DNA from: Basidiobolus ranarum
Taxonomy: Eukaryota > Basidiobolomycota > Basidiobolomycetes > Basidiobolales
DNA length: 20,373 nt
Reading direction: 5' to 3'
Assembly (NCBI GenBank): GCA_040143965.1
Contig: JASJQH010000230.1
Span: forward strand, 1-20,373
Part shown: positions 1 through 9,071 of the stretch, piece after piece
Position numbering within the stretch: position 1 is the first letter of the stretch
How the letters are laid out: each line of letters opens with the position of its first letter
The notes under the pieces: generated by a model
Told to the model about the DNA's origin: nothing
Database searches by the model: none
What the model saw: only the letters and a program-made list of their open reading frames with translations
Program-made: the position numbers and the translations under genes

Positions 1-207
1 AAAATCAGATCCACCATCAAGTTAAAACTTAAGAAGATTCTTTACCTCGCTGTCGCAGTAGGACACATAAAAAAAACAGAAGATCAAATCCTCGGTAACA
101 TTATGTTGTCTATCAATTTCTTGGTCTCCCTCTTGAAGAAGAACTGGCAAAACGTCAAGTCTCTCTACATCAAGTCTTCCATGGGCAAACCTCAACGTCT
201 CTACTAA
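1..207 (+). CDS. RPL10A: 60S ribosomal protein uL1 (RPL10A/RPL1), C-terminal end
   Basis: This is the last 68 codons of cytosolic ribosomal protein uL1, a large-subunit protein at the L1 stalk near the E site. The frame is open from base 1 and ends at a TAA at 205-207. The C-terminal signature is clear: an STIK segment, then [13 protein letters not shown], then [14 protein letters not shown], and the near-invariant ending SMGKPQRLY. The 5' part lies outside the window, so start and introns cannot be seen. A poly(A) signal AATAAA follows at 282-287. The next gene, ARPC2, is convergent. Confidence 0.96.
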   Translation, partial: KIRSTIKLKLKKILYLAVAVGHIKKTEDQILGNIMLSINFLVSLLKKNWQNVKSLYIKSSMGKPQRLY

Positions 208-579
208 ACGGTGGATTGTTCTTTTTGAATTAATTTAACTCGCTTTATTGAGATTGCTGTCATAATTGTAGTGATACTTTGAATAAACAACATAAATCAT
301 ACCTTTATAACTTCTGTTGATATATGCGCATATATAGTAAGGAATTTGTTTAACGTAGACGAATCCTTTTTCCCGATGTGGTAGTTCGAAATTGTGTAAG
401 AACTTGGCTTCAAGGTTGAAATGAATGGGAGACAGGTGATTGTTTTGGTTTTATTGACAATATGGATTTTAACGAGTTACATGTAGCAGTTGAAGAAACT
501 GATGATTGAAATAATTATAAAGCGAATCTCTAACTTATTTTATCAGTTCATTCGTAAATCGTTATAGCATGTATGAGCC
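208..579. other. convergent intergenic gap RPL10A / ARPC2
   Basis: This 372-bp AT-rich stretch holds the 3' ends of both neighbours. Apart from the AATAAA at 282-287 I see no exon, RNA gene or repeat in it. Confidence 0.6.
282..287 (+). terminator. poly(A) signal for RPL10A
   Basis: AATAAA lies 75 bases after the RPL10A stop codon, in the convergent gap before ARPC2. Confidence 0.6.
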
Positions 580-1850
580 TCACTGGCGACGGAAGCTACG
601 ACCACTATAATAACATCCCATACTTGTTAATAAAAGGTGATATGATACTGTTTGTCTAAAGAAGATACTTACGTAATCGTCTTCTTTTCCGCATTGGCCA
701 CTTCGGGTTTAGCGCGATTTAAGACCTTAAGGAAATCGCTGACACGTTGACGCATACGGGAGTGCATGTAAGCTTTAGAGCACTTGATATGATAATGAAG
801 ATAATCACGGAAAAGTTGAATTTGTGATATGGTCTTCTCACGAATTTCTCCCTCTACGAAATGTCTAGGAAACAAGACTAGGGGAGGAATTAGTCGACTT
901 CTTGCCAAAAGATGTATAAATAGAATACCAACCAAATGTAACGTAACCAAAGCCTTCCGATGTAGAGGGGTTTGGAATTCCACGAATTTCAAGAGGAGGC
1001 TCACGGTTGGAGTAGAGTACTTGTGGAGCGTTTTGGATAGCTGGCTGTCTACGAGCATCAACAAATTCCTATATAATAAAAAGGATAATATTAAGTTAAT
1101 TGTATGAGGTCCAAAATGTTTATCTTCTATGTACTTGCCTGTAAAAACACTTTTCCAAATACACGGTCCATCTCTTCTTGGAATTCAGTGGAGAAGACCA
1201 CTGTAACACGGTCTGAGGAAGGCTTGATGTAAAAGGATTCGTTCTCACGATAATCGATAGTCATCAATTCAGCATTCCCATTCTCTGAAGCTTGTTCTTG
1301 GAAGGCCTTTTCAAAGGGCGCTGCGAAAGCGTAGCGTTTCAAGAGACCGATCTTCTTAGAGAATTCGGCTATATTTTAAAGTTATACCGGTTAATATAAA
1401 CTAGTTATTGAATCATCCGAAGAAATAATTGGTTTAATACCTTTATCCTCACTGAAATTCTCAAGGTCAACTAAGAGAGATACATTATAACCCTGCTCGG
1501 TATTGGTAAGATATTGACTGAATTCACGCTCAAGAATTTCACGAGCACCATATCTTTCCAAGTCACTGTAACATTTCATGGTCATCGAAATAAGAAGCTG
1601 GGTTTTGGTTTCCGGAGTGGAAATGTGATAAGATACGGAATCATAATCAGCAAGAATTAAGTCAACCACTTCATACTTGTCACTTTAAAGAAGTAATAGA
1701 AAGAAAAAGAACGTCAGATGATTCGAAGGTTTCCCCATTAAAAAAAAATGAGGAAATAGTATATAAAAAGCACACAAAGCTGACGTACCTGTCAAGTATT
1801 TTGAAGATGGTATCTTCCATAATCATAGAATTGGGCTCGAGAAGAATCAT
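580..1850 (-). CDS. ARPC2: Arp2/3 complex subunit 2 (ARPC2, p34)
   Basis: ARPC2 is the 34-kDa scaffold subunit of the Arp2/3 complex, which nucleates branched actin filaments at cortical patches and endocytic sites. Six exons on the minus strand: 1850-1789, 1682-1441, 1368-1139, 1068-933, 877-673 and 604-580. They sum to 900 bp, 299 residues plus stop, close to the 300-residue human protein. The N-terminus [10 protein letters not shown], the motif ESGYN-like [21 protein letters not shown], the block LFPRH, and the C-terminal helix [15 protein letters not shown] then [10 protein letters not shown] are all diagnostic. The last exon gives TGRSFRRQ, matching the family tail. Introns are 106, 72, 70, 55 and 68 bp. 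The third intron (1138-1069) begins with GC (CAG/GCAAGT), and the fourth uses GTTGGT. The start is the first ATG and matches the family. The variant HISTPETKT and [11 protein letters not shown] resembles fungal homologues. Confidence 0.96.
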
Positions 1851-2427
1851 CTTGGTGGATTGGAGAAAAAAAGGTAAAGGTTAAATGCAAGAAATGGGTA
1901 GCGGTTTCTAGGTGAAGTATCAATAACTGGTCGAAAATGTATATTGTGACCAGAGGCCAACTGTTTTCACGATTAGTTTATCGAGAGTGTAGATTTCCAG
2001 TGGTCAAAATTTTGACAAAACGTCATCAATTTATTAGCAAATATTGGTTAATTTCTTCAATAAACCGAGAAACCGAGAAACCGAGATTAATTAAATTGGT
2101 TCCATCGCATACAAATCTCTATGTAGATTTTTCATAATATTTATAATACAAGAGAAGACTTGAAGATAAAGAATAAGGTGCATTGATAGTGATAAGATGT
2201 ATCAATGTATGTATATATTTTCAAAAGAGACCATAGGATTAAAATAAACAGGAAACGTAGAGGGGTCTATATCTGTTTGCAAAAAATGATACTAAGGGCT
2301 CCGAAAGAACAGGTGCGAAAATCGGCTAAAAGATAAACGAGGTTCGGGGCTTAATGTAAACACAGAAACTAAGCCGAAAAGGAAAGGAAAGGCAAACATA
2401 TATTCAGATATTGTCATATTACAGAAC
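1851..2427. other. intergenic: ARPC2 promoter and 3' side of the FYR gene
   Basis: Both flanking genes run on the minus strand, so this 577-bp gap holds the ARPC2 upstream region. A short tandem repeat of the 8-mer ACCGAGAA occurs near 2063-2087. The open frame at 1937-2137 shows no family similarity, lacks a partner exon and is probably chance. Confidence 0.5.
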
Positions 2428-3949
2428 CTAGTCGGAGGCCAAGTCCGAATCCGAGCCCTCATCAACCTCTAATTCTTCTCCTGAGCTGATGGGACTAGAA
2501 TCTCTTCCAATAAGAGAGCTTAGAGGTTTCTTTCCACCGTGGGTGGGTCGGATCTTCGGTTGTTCACTGAAAGAACCAAGATTGGTATCAGAATCCTCTT
2601 CGAATTCCTCCACTGCATCTTCCTCCTCAGAGTGTCCAGGTTCTGCGGTGGCTTCTTCCTTTTTGTTCGGAATAGGCGTAGGTGGTAATGATCTTGGTCG
2701 ATTAGCTGGGCCACGTCCTTGCATCACAATAAATTCTTGCCAAACGTAATTCTTACACTTGTCTGTGTCAGGAAGATCTTGGATCATCTTGGCTATGGTT
2801 GGGTGAGAGAAACCATAGTAGTCAGGGCCAGACGCTGAGTTGCTATGATCGCGTTTGCGAATAGCATTAGCAACTTTAACAACAGTAGTCCACGCACCGG
2901 TGGCGGTGTTAGCAATGATGGGATTGTTTTGATCTTCAGGTTCTATTATAAACTAGTAAGGAATGAATCAGCCAAATAGTCGTATCTCACAAATAACACG
3001 ATTCACATACCCTGGGTCCATCACCACCATCGGAAATGCTACACACATAGGTAGTTTGTTTATCAGGATCGACCATAGAGCTGTAGGTTCTATGATAGTT
3101 GTAAAAGCATTAGTTTCGAAATTGACTGCTATAGAGCACAGTAACAGTACCAACCTTCTAACAGTGTAGCCGATGGGCCAAATATACCGATCATTATGAA
3201 AAGTATCACGTTCCCATTCAACTTTACCAAGATTGATGACAGTAAGAATACCAATCTGGACAGGTAGAACGTAATTTCCTTTCTCATCTTTATCCAGTTG
3301 TTGGACGCGACGAGGTTTCATTTCACTACGCTTCTTGCGTCTCTTCTTGGTCGGTGGGGGTGCAACTGGTGTTGTAGGAGCACTACGTTTGGAGCTACTA
3401 GCAGCGCGAACGATTTTGACTTCTTTGTCGGCTTTTCTTTTTGGTGGACTACGGTGAGACGAAGGCTCATCTATCGAGGTTAAATAAAGTAAACAAATGG
3501 TGCAATTATCTTGGGCTAGTGATTTTTAGCCTACCTGAAGCTTCAGATTCTGAAGAAGTAGAGGATAAGCTCGACACGTTGGAGGAATCCGATTCTTCAA
3601 GCTTGGCAATCCGTTCTAACAATAGGCTGAAGCAGTTCGGGTCAAATCACCATATCAAAATTAAGTCTAATAAATATCTAAGAAACTTACTTTCTTTCAC
3701 GTCTTAAACGCAAAATCTGTCTTTTGCTTTTATCGAGTTGTTCAACAACTTTGTCATTTTCCTTGATATTAAACATTAGTAAACTCTCAAGAAAATAATG
3801 TCACAAATATTCACTCTCACCTCTAAAACCTCCTTTAACTTGCGTTTAATTTTACGATATTTTTCTTCGGACAGACTGGAATCACGCTCTTTTTCTCTAT
3901 TGGTACGATCGCGTTTATTTGAATGGTGATAATGAGTAGTAGGTGGCAT
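2428..3949 (-). CDS. TBRG1-like FYRN/FYRC nuclear protein
   Basis: Six exons on the minus strand (3949-3821, 3761-3691, 3626-3535, 3470-3155, 3089-3011, 2952-2428) give 1212 bp and 403 residues. Residues about 28-80 form a basic coiled coil (EENDKVVEQLDKSKRQI, then LLLERIAKLEE). A Ser-rich linker and basic nuclear-localisation clusters (PPKRKA, KKRRKKR) follow. An FYRN domain covers about 165-220 (LPVQIGILTVINLG, IWPIGY) and an FYRC domain about 225-310 (GPDYYGFSHPTI, YVWQEF). The acidic Ser/Glu-rich tail is low complexity. This order and the length match animal TBRG1 (about 411 residues). FYR modules also occur in MLL/KMT2 and fungal chromatin proteins, so a chromatin role is inferred. The boundary before RTYSSMVDPD was chosen because it restores the FYRN core. 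Introns are 58-65 bp; the fourth uses GTTGGT. Confidence 0.88.
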
Positions 3950-4141
3950 CTTGTACTACTATTTAAAAGGCATTAGTTGTGTGATAAATTAACCAAGGAA
4001 ATCCAAACTTCGTTTGTTCCTTTTTGATTCTTCTATATTATTCTAAATTTTAAAGGAAAAAGTCATCTAATACCTTTATATTGGTAAAAAAATTATGTCA
4101 ACCAAATAAATAGCATAGAGCGAGAAAAAAGAAAAATCACA
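3950..4141. promoter_or_regulatory. possible divergent promoter (FYR gene / putative small gene)
   Basis: This 192-bp gap lies between the FYR-gene ATG on the minus strand and the ATG of the putative four-exon gene on the plus strand. It is AT-rich with no clear TATA box. It acts as a shared promoter only if the plus-strand gene is real. Confidence 0.3.
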
Positions 4142-4621
4142 ATGTCCAAAGGAGATGACGACAAAGGAATATCTCAAGAACTAGTGAAGTTTACCGATAG
4201 AAAACAGGAAACGTACAAAGTTGTGAGTCAGGGATGAAAAATTTTCTTGCACGGGGTAAAGGACAAAAAAACTAAGGTTTAGTCAAAAGTAGAGAATATA
4301 GAAAAAGAGCCGAGGATTATTCCTAGCCAGGCGCTGTTCATGACCAAACAAATTAGTTTATTATTATTTAGATGGAAATTTTCAAGGTAATGTTTTGTTA
4401 AAGAGCTCACGACCTAGAGATCAATCATACGTCACTCAAAGCACTTGTAATTATGATCTTAATATCACAACTTCAAGGGCAGTAAGTAGTGTAGCTCCAT
4501 ACTTTATTCAACTGCCTGGCCTATCATAAGCTACTTACAGAAGTGCCCCTTAAAGACGGTTTTTAAGCTGAAGATACTCTACAAGATCATCTACAGAATT
4601 GGATCAGTTATGTGGAGTTAA
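4142..4621 (+). CDS. possible four-exon small gene, unrecognised
   Basis: I do not recognise this product. An ATG opens 27 codons (MSKGDDDKGISQELVKFTDR...) that end at a good donor, GTGAGT. Joining 4142-4222, 4283-4386, 4442-4481 and 4541-4621 gives 306 bp, a 101-residue frame ending in TAA. The three implied introns are 60, 55 and 59 bp with GT..AG ends, and one donor is GTAAGT. These sizes match the verified introns of this window, which is the main support. The N-terminal half is hydrophilic; the C-terminal part is basic and hydrophobic. The gene would be divergent from the FYR gene and convergent with NDK, ending about 70 bases from the NDK stop. Later exons are uncertain because another frame of the last exon is also open. 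Confidence 0.3.
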
Positions 4622-4625
4622 CGGT

Positions 4626-4631
4626 TTTATT
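4626..4631 (-). terminator. poly(A) signal for NDK
   Basis: AATAAA on the minus strand lies about 62 bases beyond the NDK stop codon. Confidence 0.55.
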
Positions 4632-4692
4632 AAATCAATATTAATGATACATGCTGAGTGGGGGGAGGGGTTATAGAGGATTGAGGGTATAT

Positions 4693-5139
4693 TTATTCAT
4701 AGATAAGCTTATCAACGAAACGGTTGTATTCGACAATACCTTCAGTAAACCAGAGACCAATTTCACGCTCAGCAGACTCAACGGAGTCAGATCCGTGGCA
4801 AAGATTCTTACCAACATCGACGCAGAAATCACCACGGATGGTGCCGGGAAGGGAGGCAAGGGGATTGGTCTCACCAAGGAGGACACGGCCAGTCTTGACA
4901 ACACCTTTTCCTTCCCAGACCATACCGACCACAGGGCCAGAGGTCATATAGGCCATAAGACCGCGGAAGAAAGGCTTGTCAGCGAGATCCTTATAGTGCT
5001 CAGCTAAAAGTTGTTCAGTGGGTTGAACAAGCTTCAAAGCAGCAAGCTTATAGCCCTTTTGTTCGAAGCGTTTGATGACTTCGCCAACAAGACCACGCTC
5101 GACACCGTCGGGCTTAACCATAATATAGGTACGTTCCAT
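4693..5139 (-). CDS. NDK1: nucleoside diphosphate kinase
   Basis: This enzyme transfers the gamma phosphate from ATP to other nucleoside diphosphates through a phosphohistidine intermediate, keeping NTP pools balanced. The intronless frame encodes 148 residues, a typical length for the cytosolic hexameric type. Hallmarks are [19 protein letters not shown] at the N-terminus, KPFFRGL, the nucleotide-binding segment GETNPLAS...PGTIRGD, and the active-site motif [16 protein letters not shown] with catalytic His115. It ends in YE, like the human enzyme. The start is the only upstream in-frame ATG and aligns with the family. The absence of introns stands out beside its intron-rich neighbours, but codon use looks ordinary. 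A run of G (4660-4670) lies just beyond the stop. Confidence 0.97.
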   Translation of the reverse strand: MERTYIMVKPDGVERGLVGEVIKRFEQKGYKLAALKLVQPTEQLLAEHYKDLADKPFFRGLMAYMTSGPVVGMVWEGKGVVKTGRVLLGETNPLASLPGTIRGDFCVDVGKNLCHGSDSVESAEREIGLWFTEGIVEYNRFVDKLIYE

Positions 5140-5763
5140 TGTGAGTGATGTTTGGAGTAAATAAAAAGAACCGTTGAGGCTGATAACATAATTTGGTTTC
5201 TTTTATAGGTTAGAGCAAAAGAAAAAAAGTGGTTTTGAACCTATGAAAAGGTGACACTAGGATACGAAAAATGTTCGAGTAACTGTTACAATGCTTACGA
5301 GTTGAAGGACTATTTCCGTTATTATTATTAGTGATAAGTTCCCAAGATCGATGTTTTTCGCTTGCTTATGACACAAAAGTCATTGATATTATTTATAGAG
5401 AAGTTGCACCATGGCTATTACAGATGTGCTGGATTCAGATCTTTCGACGCTGCAAAAATATGACAAGCTGCTGATGTTACAAGTTGATATAGGATATTCC
5501 TTAGTAATTGAATTAGTACTTACCATGCAGATGGTGACAACGCACATCATTATCTCAAAAAAAGCCATATGTTAAGCAATTGATTGGAAGGAATGGTCAG
5601 CTTGAGACAGTTTTATAGGAATATCTTCAAGTGCGCTATCTATTTCCGAGTGGTACGAATAAATCACTCATTTGATGTTGCACTATTTGGGGGGGGAATA
5701 GAAAAGTGGGGGATTGGTGTACCGGTCACTTAATTCAACCTAACCTTGCTATTAGCTCAGCTA
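5140..5763. other. NDK upstream region with unresolved coding-like fragments
   Basis: A plus-strand ATG at 5411-5413 has a strong Kozak-like context (GCACCATGGC) and opens 54 codons beginning MAITDVLDSDLSTLQKYDKL; possible introns inside it are about 48 bp or do not keep frame. On the minus strand a coding-like run ending ...LEDIPIKLSQADHSFQSIA stops at about 5578. I could not assemble either into a convincing gene or recognise a family. Two G runs sit at 5689-5696 and 5708-5712. Confidence 0.3.
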
Positions 5764-5952
5764 TTAACTCAAGGCTTTACAACTCAACCATATTGGTGGT
5801 AACAACCGGTCTTTAGTTTCAATTGTAGCTCGTTTATGGGCCTCCAATACATCAGTAAATTGCACAGAATGATTAGCGCCAAATATGGCTAATTCAATTT
5901 GTTGCTGGATACAATATACTTGCAGCATTGACATATCATCTCTCATTATCAC
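5764..5952 (-). CDS. hypothetical short ORF or exon
   Basis: A 62-codon frame starts with MIMRDDMSMLQ and ends ...PIWLSCKALS before TAA. Amino-acid composition looks coding (mixed helix-forming residues, few repeats), and the segment QFTDVLEAHKRATIETKDR could be an amphipathic helix. I recognise no family. It lies 36 bases beyond the poly(A) signal of the copine-like gene, so it is not obviously part of that gene. It could be an exon of a small minus-strand gene running toward 5578, or chance. Confidence 0.25.
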   Translation of the reverse strand: MIMRDDMSMLQVYCIQQQIELAIFGANHSVQFTDVLEAHKRATIETKDRLLPPIWLSCKALS

Positions 5953-5987
5953 GAGCGATCCTATGAGCTGGATATTGTTTATTGATC

Positions 5988-5993
5988 CAAGTT
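5988..5993 (-). terminator. poly(A) signal for the copine-like gene
   Basis: AATAAA on the minus strand lies 72 bases after the proposed stop at 6065. It supports the view that the gene ends there and does not continue into a vWA domain. Confidence 0.5.
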
Positions 5994-6064
5994 CATGGAG
6001 TGGATTTCAAGATGTTACGAAAACATTATCATAGCATGAAGAACTGATCATTGATTAGGAAGAG

Positions 6065-7338
6065 CTACGGTCTCATTGCCATTTCTTTCACGAATAAGTA
6101 TCCGGTGCTTTCCGTCTCATCTTCTTTCCATTCACCAACAATGTCAAGGAAGCGTGATGTGGCGTCAGTGATGTTTTTAAGCTCAATAATAGACGATTTA
6201 GCCGTCCCAATTGAGGTGTGATCTACAACGGAGAGTTGCTTAGCAATGAGTGTTTATAGGCAACGTAAATAAGGGCTTACCTCCACTTTTGTTAAAGCTA
6301 AATATCTCTACTACAAAGTCTTGATAAGAGTCTCCATAGCAAAGTGTACCTAAAGAGACTAAAAACGAATTTCAGTGTTCTGACCATTCGACAGAGAGAC
6401 TTGAAATACTTACTATTAAAAGGATCCCATATGATGTTGGATGATTTTGGACAAGGTTTGCTTCGATAAACCACAGCGAGATGTCCATCTTAAAGGTGTC
6501 AATAACTTACGAACCAAATATCTGTCTACCTATTTCTACATACCTTTACGGCGGCGATTGATTTCAAAGAAAAGGGAATTGGCCTAGAGAATATTGTCAG
6601 CTTTGAATATGAGATGTCAAGCGGGTAAGATAACCTAAACCTGTGCTTCGATATTTTGGACAGCAAATTGAAATCTATAGGATCTCTAGTTAGTCTTTTT
6701 AATGATCAAAAGTTGGTTATCTTCTCATACGTGATGTTCTCCGGAGTGTCAACTATTTCATCAACCATCAGTGTGATAGTTCCTGAAAAATCCCTCTCTG
6801 GATTAATTAAGTGCTCGGAAAGTGTTTTATTCTTGGCCCATACTTAAATAAAAGATAAGATTTGTAGTTTAAGAGCGAATTGAAGGGTTTGACTCATACA
6901 AATATCCTGAAGGTTTGTCTCCAGAAAGCCAATGTAATCGTGTTCATCCATGTTATCCGAGTCACTATCAATGTCAAAGACATCAAATCTGTTTGTTGCA
7001 GGTTAATGAAGGAAGGAATCATTAAGGTCAGATGGGGTGGAAAAGGTAACCTTAAATGAGTTTCTTTTCCGCCAAGAATGAAGCATTTGGTGAAACGAGG
7101 GTTTGGCGAGTCCTGTATAACCTCAGTTCTACCAAACTCTAACCAAGTGATTTGGCGAGTATCATTCCTTAAACTCAAAATTACAACTGGGTCTGATTCA
7201 GAAAAGAAGTCAAGCTTTGGAAGCTTCCTGAATATATGACGTTTTCTTTAACTTCAACAACATATAGTGTTTAGGAGTAAATACATACTGGCACTCAACT
7301 CGGAGTTCAAAGAAAGTGTTTCTAGTTTCATCAGACAT
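6065..7338 (-). CDS. copine-like protein with two C2 domains only
   Basis: Nine exons on the minus strand. My preferred in-frame model is 7338-7289, 7227-7051, 6988-6900, 6842-6731, 6674-6641, 6583-6544, 6488-6414, about 6350-6316 and 6238-6065, giving about 261 residues. C2A (about 8-95) shows the copine pattern: FFSESDPVVIL, EFGRTEVIQDSPNPRFTKCF, then FDVFDIDSDSDNMDEHDYIG with the acidic Ca-binding loop. C2B (about 125-230) has RRRKDGHLAVVYRSKP, NIIWDPF, LCYGDSYQDF and HTSIGTAKSSIIEL, and its acidic loop is poorly kept. Copines normally carry a C-terminal vWA-like domain of about 200 residues; here the frame stops after C2B and a poly(A) signal follows 72 bases later. Membrane binding is inferred from C2A. 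The exon 8/9 junction is uncertain: using donor GTAAGC at 6280 keeps a longer C2B loop but meets a stop, while a 77-bp intron (6315-6239) keeps the frame. Confidence 0.78.
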
Positions 7339-7587
7339 TCTTCACCTGAGTGATAATACGGACAACGATGGGTATTTATTTAACGACACTAGAGTTAAGA
7401 TGATTTGACAGGTTTACAACTCCTAATGACAACTGAACATAGTATATTGGATATTACCTATTATGGTGTAATCAAGTCTCATTACTAAATATATTCGAGT
7501 ATACTACAATTATTCATTCGAGAACATAACGATATCGAATAGTTGAATTGTATTCTTGATTTGATATGAAGTTGATTGTAGGTATTT

Positions 7588-8559
7588 TTATTTACGGTCG
7601 TGATCACCAAAGGGTGTAGTGTCAGCATAGCAGCTTTCAAAGACGCTATTTACGGCATTTCTGGCTTGTTCTTCATCTTTACAAGAAGGATTGTACTTCA
7701 CAGAGAGTATGGCTCGTCGCCTCACACACTCCTAAAAATATTTTTGTCAGCCAGAAACTTCTCAAGAGTTATTAAGCTTTTCTAGATACCTGATGCTGTT
7801 TTTTAACTCGAAATTTTCCTCGAAGGAATTCTCTCATCAACTTACAATCGCCACTTAGACTGGCCGCTCGTACCTATCGAAGTAAACGTAGTTAGCTAAA
7901 GGGATAAATAAAAGAGCTATTTATAATATACCTCAGTACATGCGTGGTGCTTACAGTTAGTAAGATCTAAATTATACTTACAGCTATGTAGAGATTTACA
8001 ATTAGAAAACAAGATTATATGAGCTAGAAGAATTATACTAACTAATCGAAGGCATGAATAAGTTCATGTACCACGGTCTCCTCCATGTGTGGCCGACTTA
8101 TAAAATGGTTTTGGCACAATATTATCTATAACAGTGCGTAATGAGCATATCTGAAGGGTAATACTGGAACAAAGTTGATTTTGGTATATATATAAACGTA
8201 CCCCCTCCTCAGCAGAAAACCCACCGGAGCCTGAATTATCACAAGGAACGCAACGAAAATGCTTTTTTTCAAAGTTACAACCGGCTCTTTTCATAGCCCC
8301 TAATAAGGTTTTGACCATAGTATCTTTGAAGTAAAAGTATTTGAGTAACAATTCTAAATTCAACAAAGAGATTTTGTCATTTCAAAAAGGTACTTTTTTG
8401 AATTATCTCGTCTTTCCAATCTTCACAGCGTTTACACTCTTTTTCCCTTTTACTTTTCTGCTCGGGTGTTTCATTAGAGTTATCTACGGTTAAAACAAGT
8501 TTTCCTGTTCTAGTTAATAAAGGAAGCTCAGCTTTCGACTCCTTTGTAGTAGAGGTCAT
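7588..8559 (-). CDS. ATP23: mitochondrial inner membrane metalloprotease ATP23
   Basis: ATP23 is a zinc protease of the mitochondrial intermembrane space that matures Atp6 and assists F1Fo-ATP synthase assembly in yeast; the human homologue is XRCC6BP1/ATP23. Six exons on the minus strand: 8559-8394, 8323-8202, 8125-8043, 7983-7932, 7873-7790 and 7731-7588, 651 bp and 216 residues. Family marks in order: CxxC-like ECKRCEDWKDEI, RCVPCDNSGSGGFSAEEG, ILCQNHFISRPHMEETVV, the catalytic zinc motif HELIH at 116-120 followed by AFDYCK, LTNCKHHACTEVRAASLSGDC, and the C-terminal CVRRRAILSV...CYADTTPFG. Introns are 70, 76, 59, 58 and 58 bp. The stop codon overlaps an AATAAA. As in the family, no cleavable presequence is obvious. 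The gene is divergent from NCS-1. Confidence 0.95.
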
Positions 8560-9071
8560 GATCGACTAGTAGAAATATTTCTCAGTATCTCAATTTTTAT
8601 TAGTGCTTGACTACAATTTACAAATTTGTTTTACTAGCTTTACTCAGTGTAATAAAATCAGACGAGTATAACAGTCGCAGATATTGATATAATCCGAAAA
8701 TCAGTAAATCGGAAAGCCGTTCCAGTATTCGCAACTCCATCGCAAATATCTCTTCGAGTTGTCACTAAAAGGCTTATTTCAATCTTCGCTTATTGGAGCA
8801 TTCTTTGGGTTGCTTCACTTGGTTATAGCATTTAGAGAATTCATCTAGAACTACGTGCAGCGGGCCATTGGCCAATTGGAGAAGAATTTCACACAAATCA
8901 GTACGCAATCATGTATTAGTTAAATGTTCTTATATTAGTTATATTTAGTACCCTGTGGCTGCCAGAGATTTATGACACAGCACGTGACACAAAACTTAAT
9001 TATTGCTTGTACTAGTATTTCTTGGTAATTCTACTTCATCCATACTCTTTTTCCAAACTACTGCCAGCAAT
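8560..9071. promoter_or_regulatory. divergent promoter region ATP23 / NCS-1
   Basis: This 512-bp AT-rich region separates the ATG codons of ATP23 (minus) and NCS-1 (plus). I see no exon. A short E-box-like CACGTG occurs near 8983. No clear TATA box is close to either start. Confidence 0.5.

Noticed and set aside
829-1107. Plus-strand frame of 92 codons opposite ARPC2
   Set aside because: It is antisense to proven ARPC2 exons and has no family features.
1937-2137. 66-codon plus-strand frame in the ARPC2 upstream region
   Set aside because: Biased composition, a short tandem repeat inside it and no splice partners suggest chance.
4651-5007. Plus-strand 118-codon frame opposite NDK
   Set aside because: It is the antisense shadow of the conserved NDK coding sequence.
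8097-8201. An ATP23 reading through GVRLYIYQNQL that implied a one-base frame break
   Set aside because: A 76-bp intron (8201-8126) joins EEG to IILCQNHFISRPHM in frame, matching the family much better, so the gene is intact.
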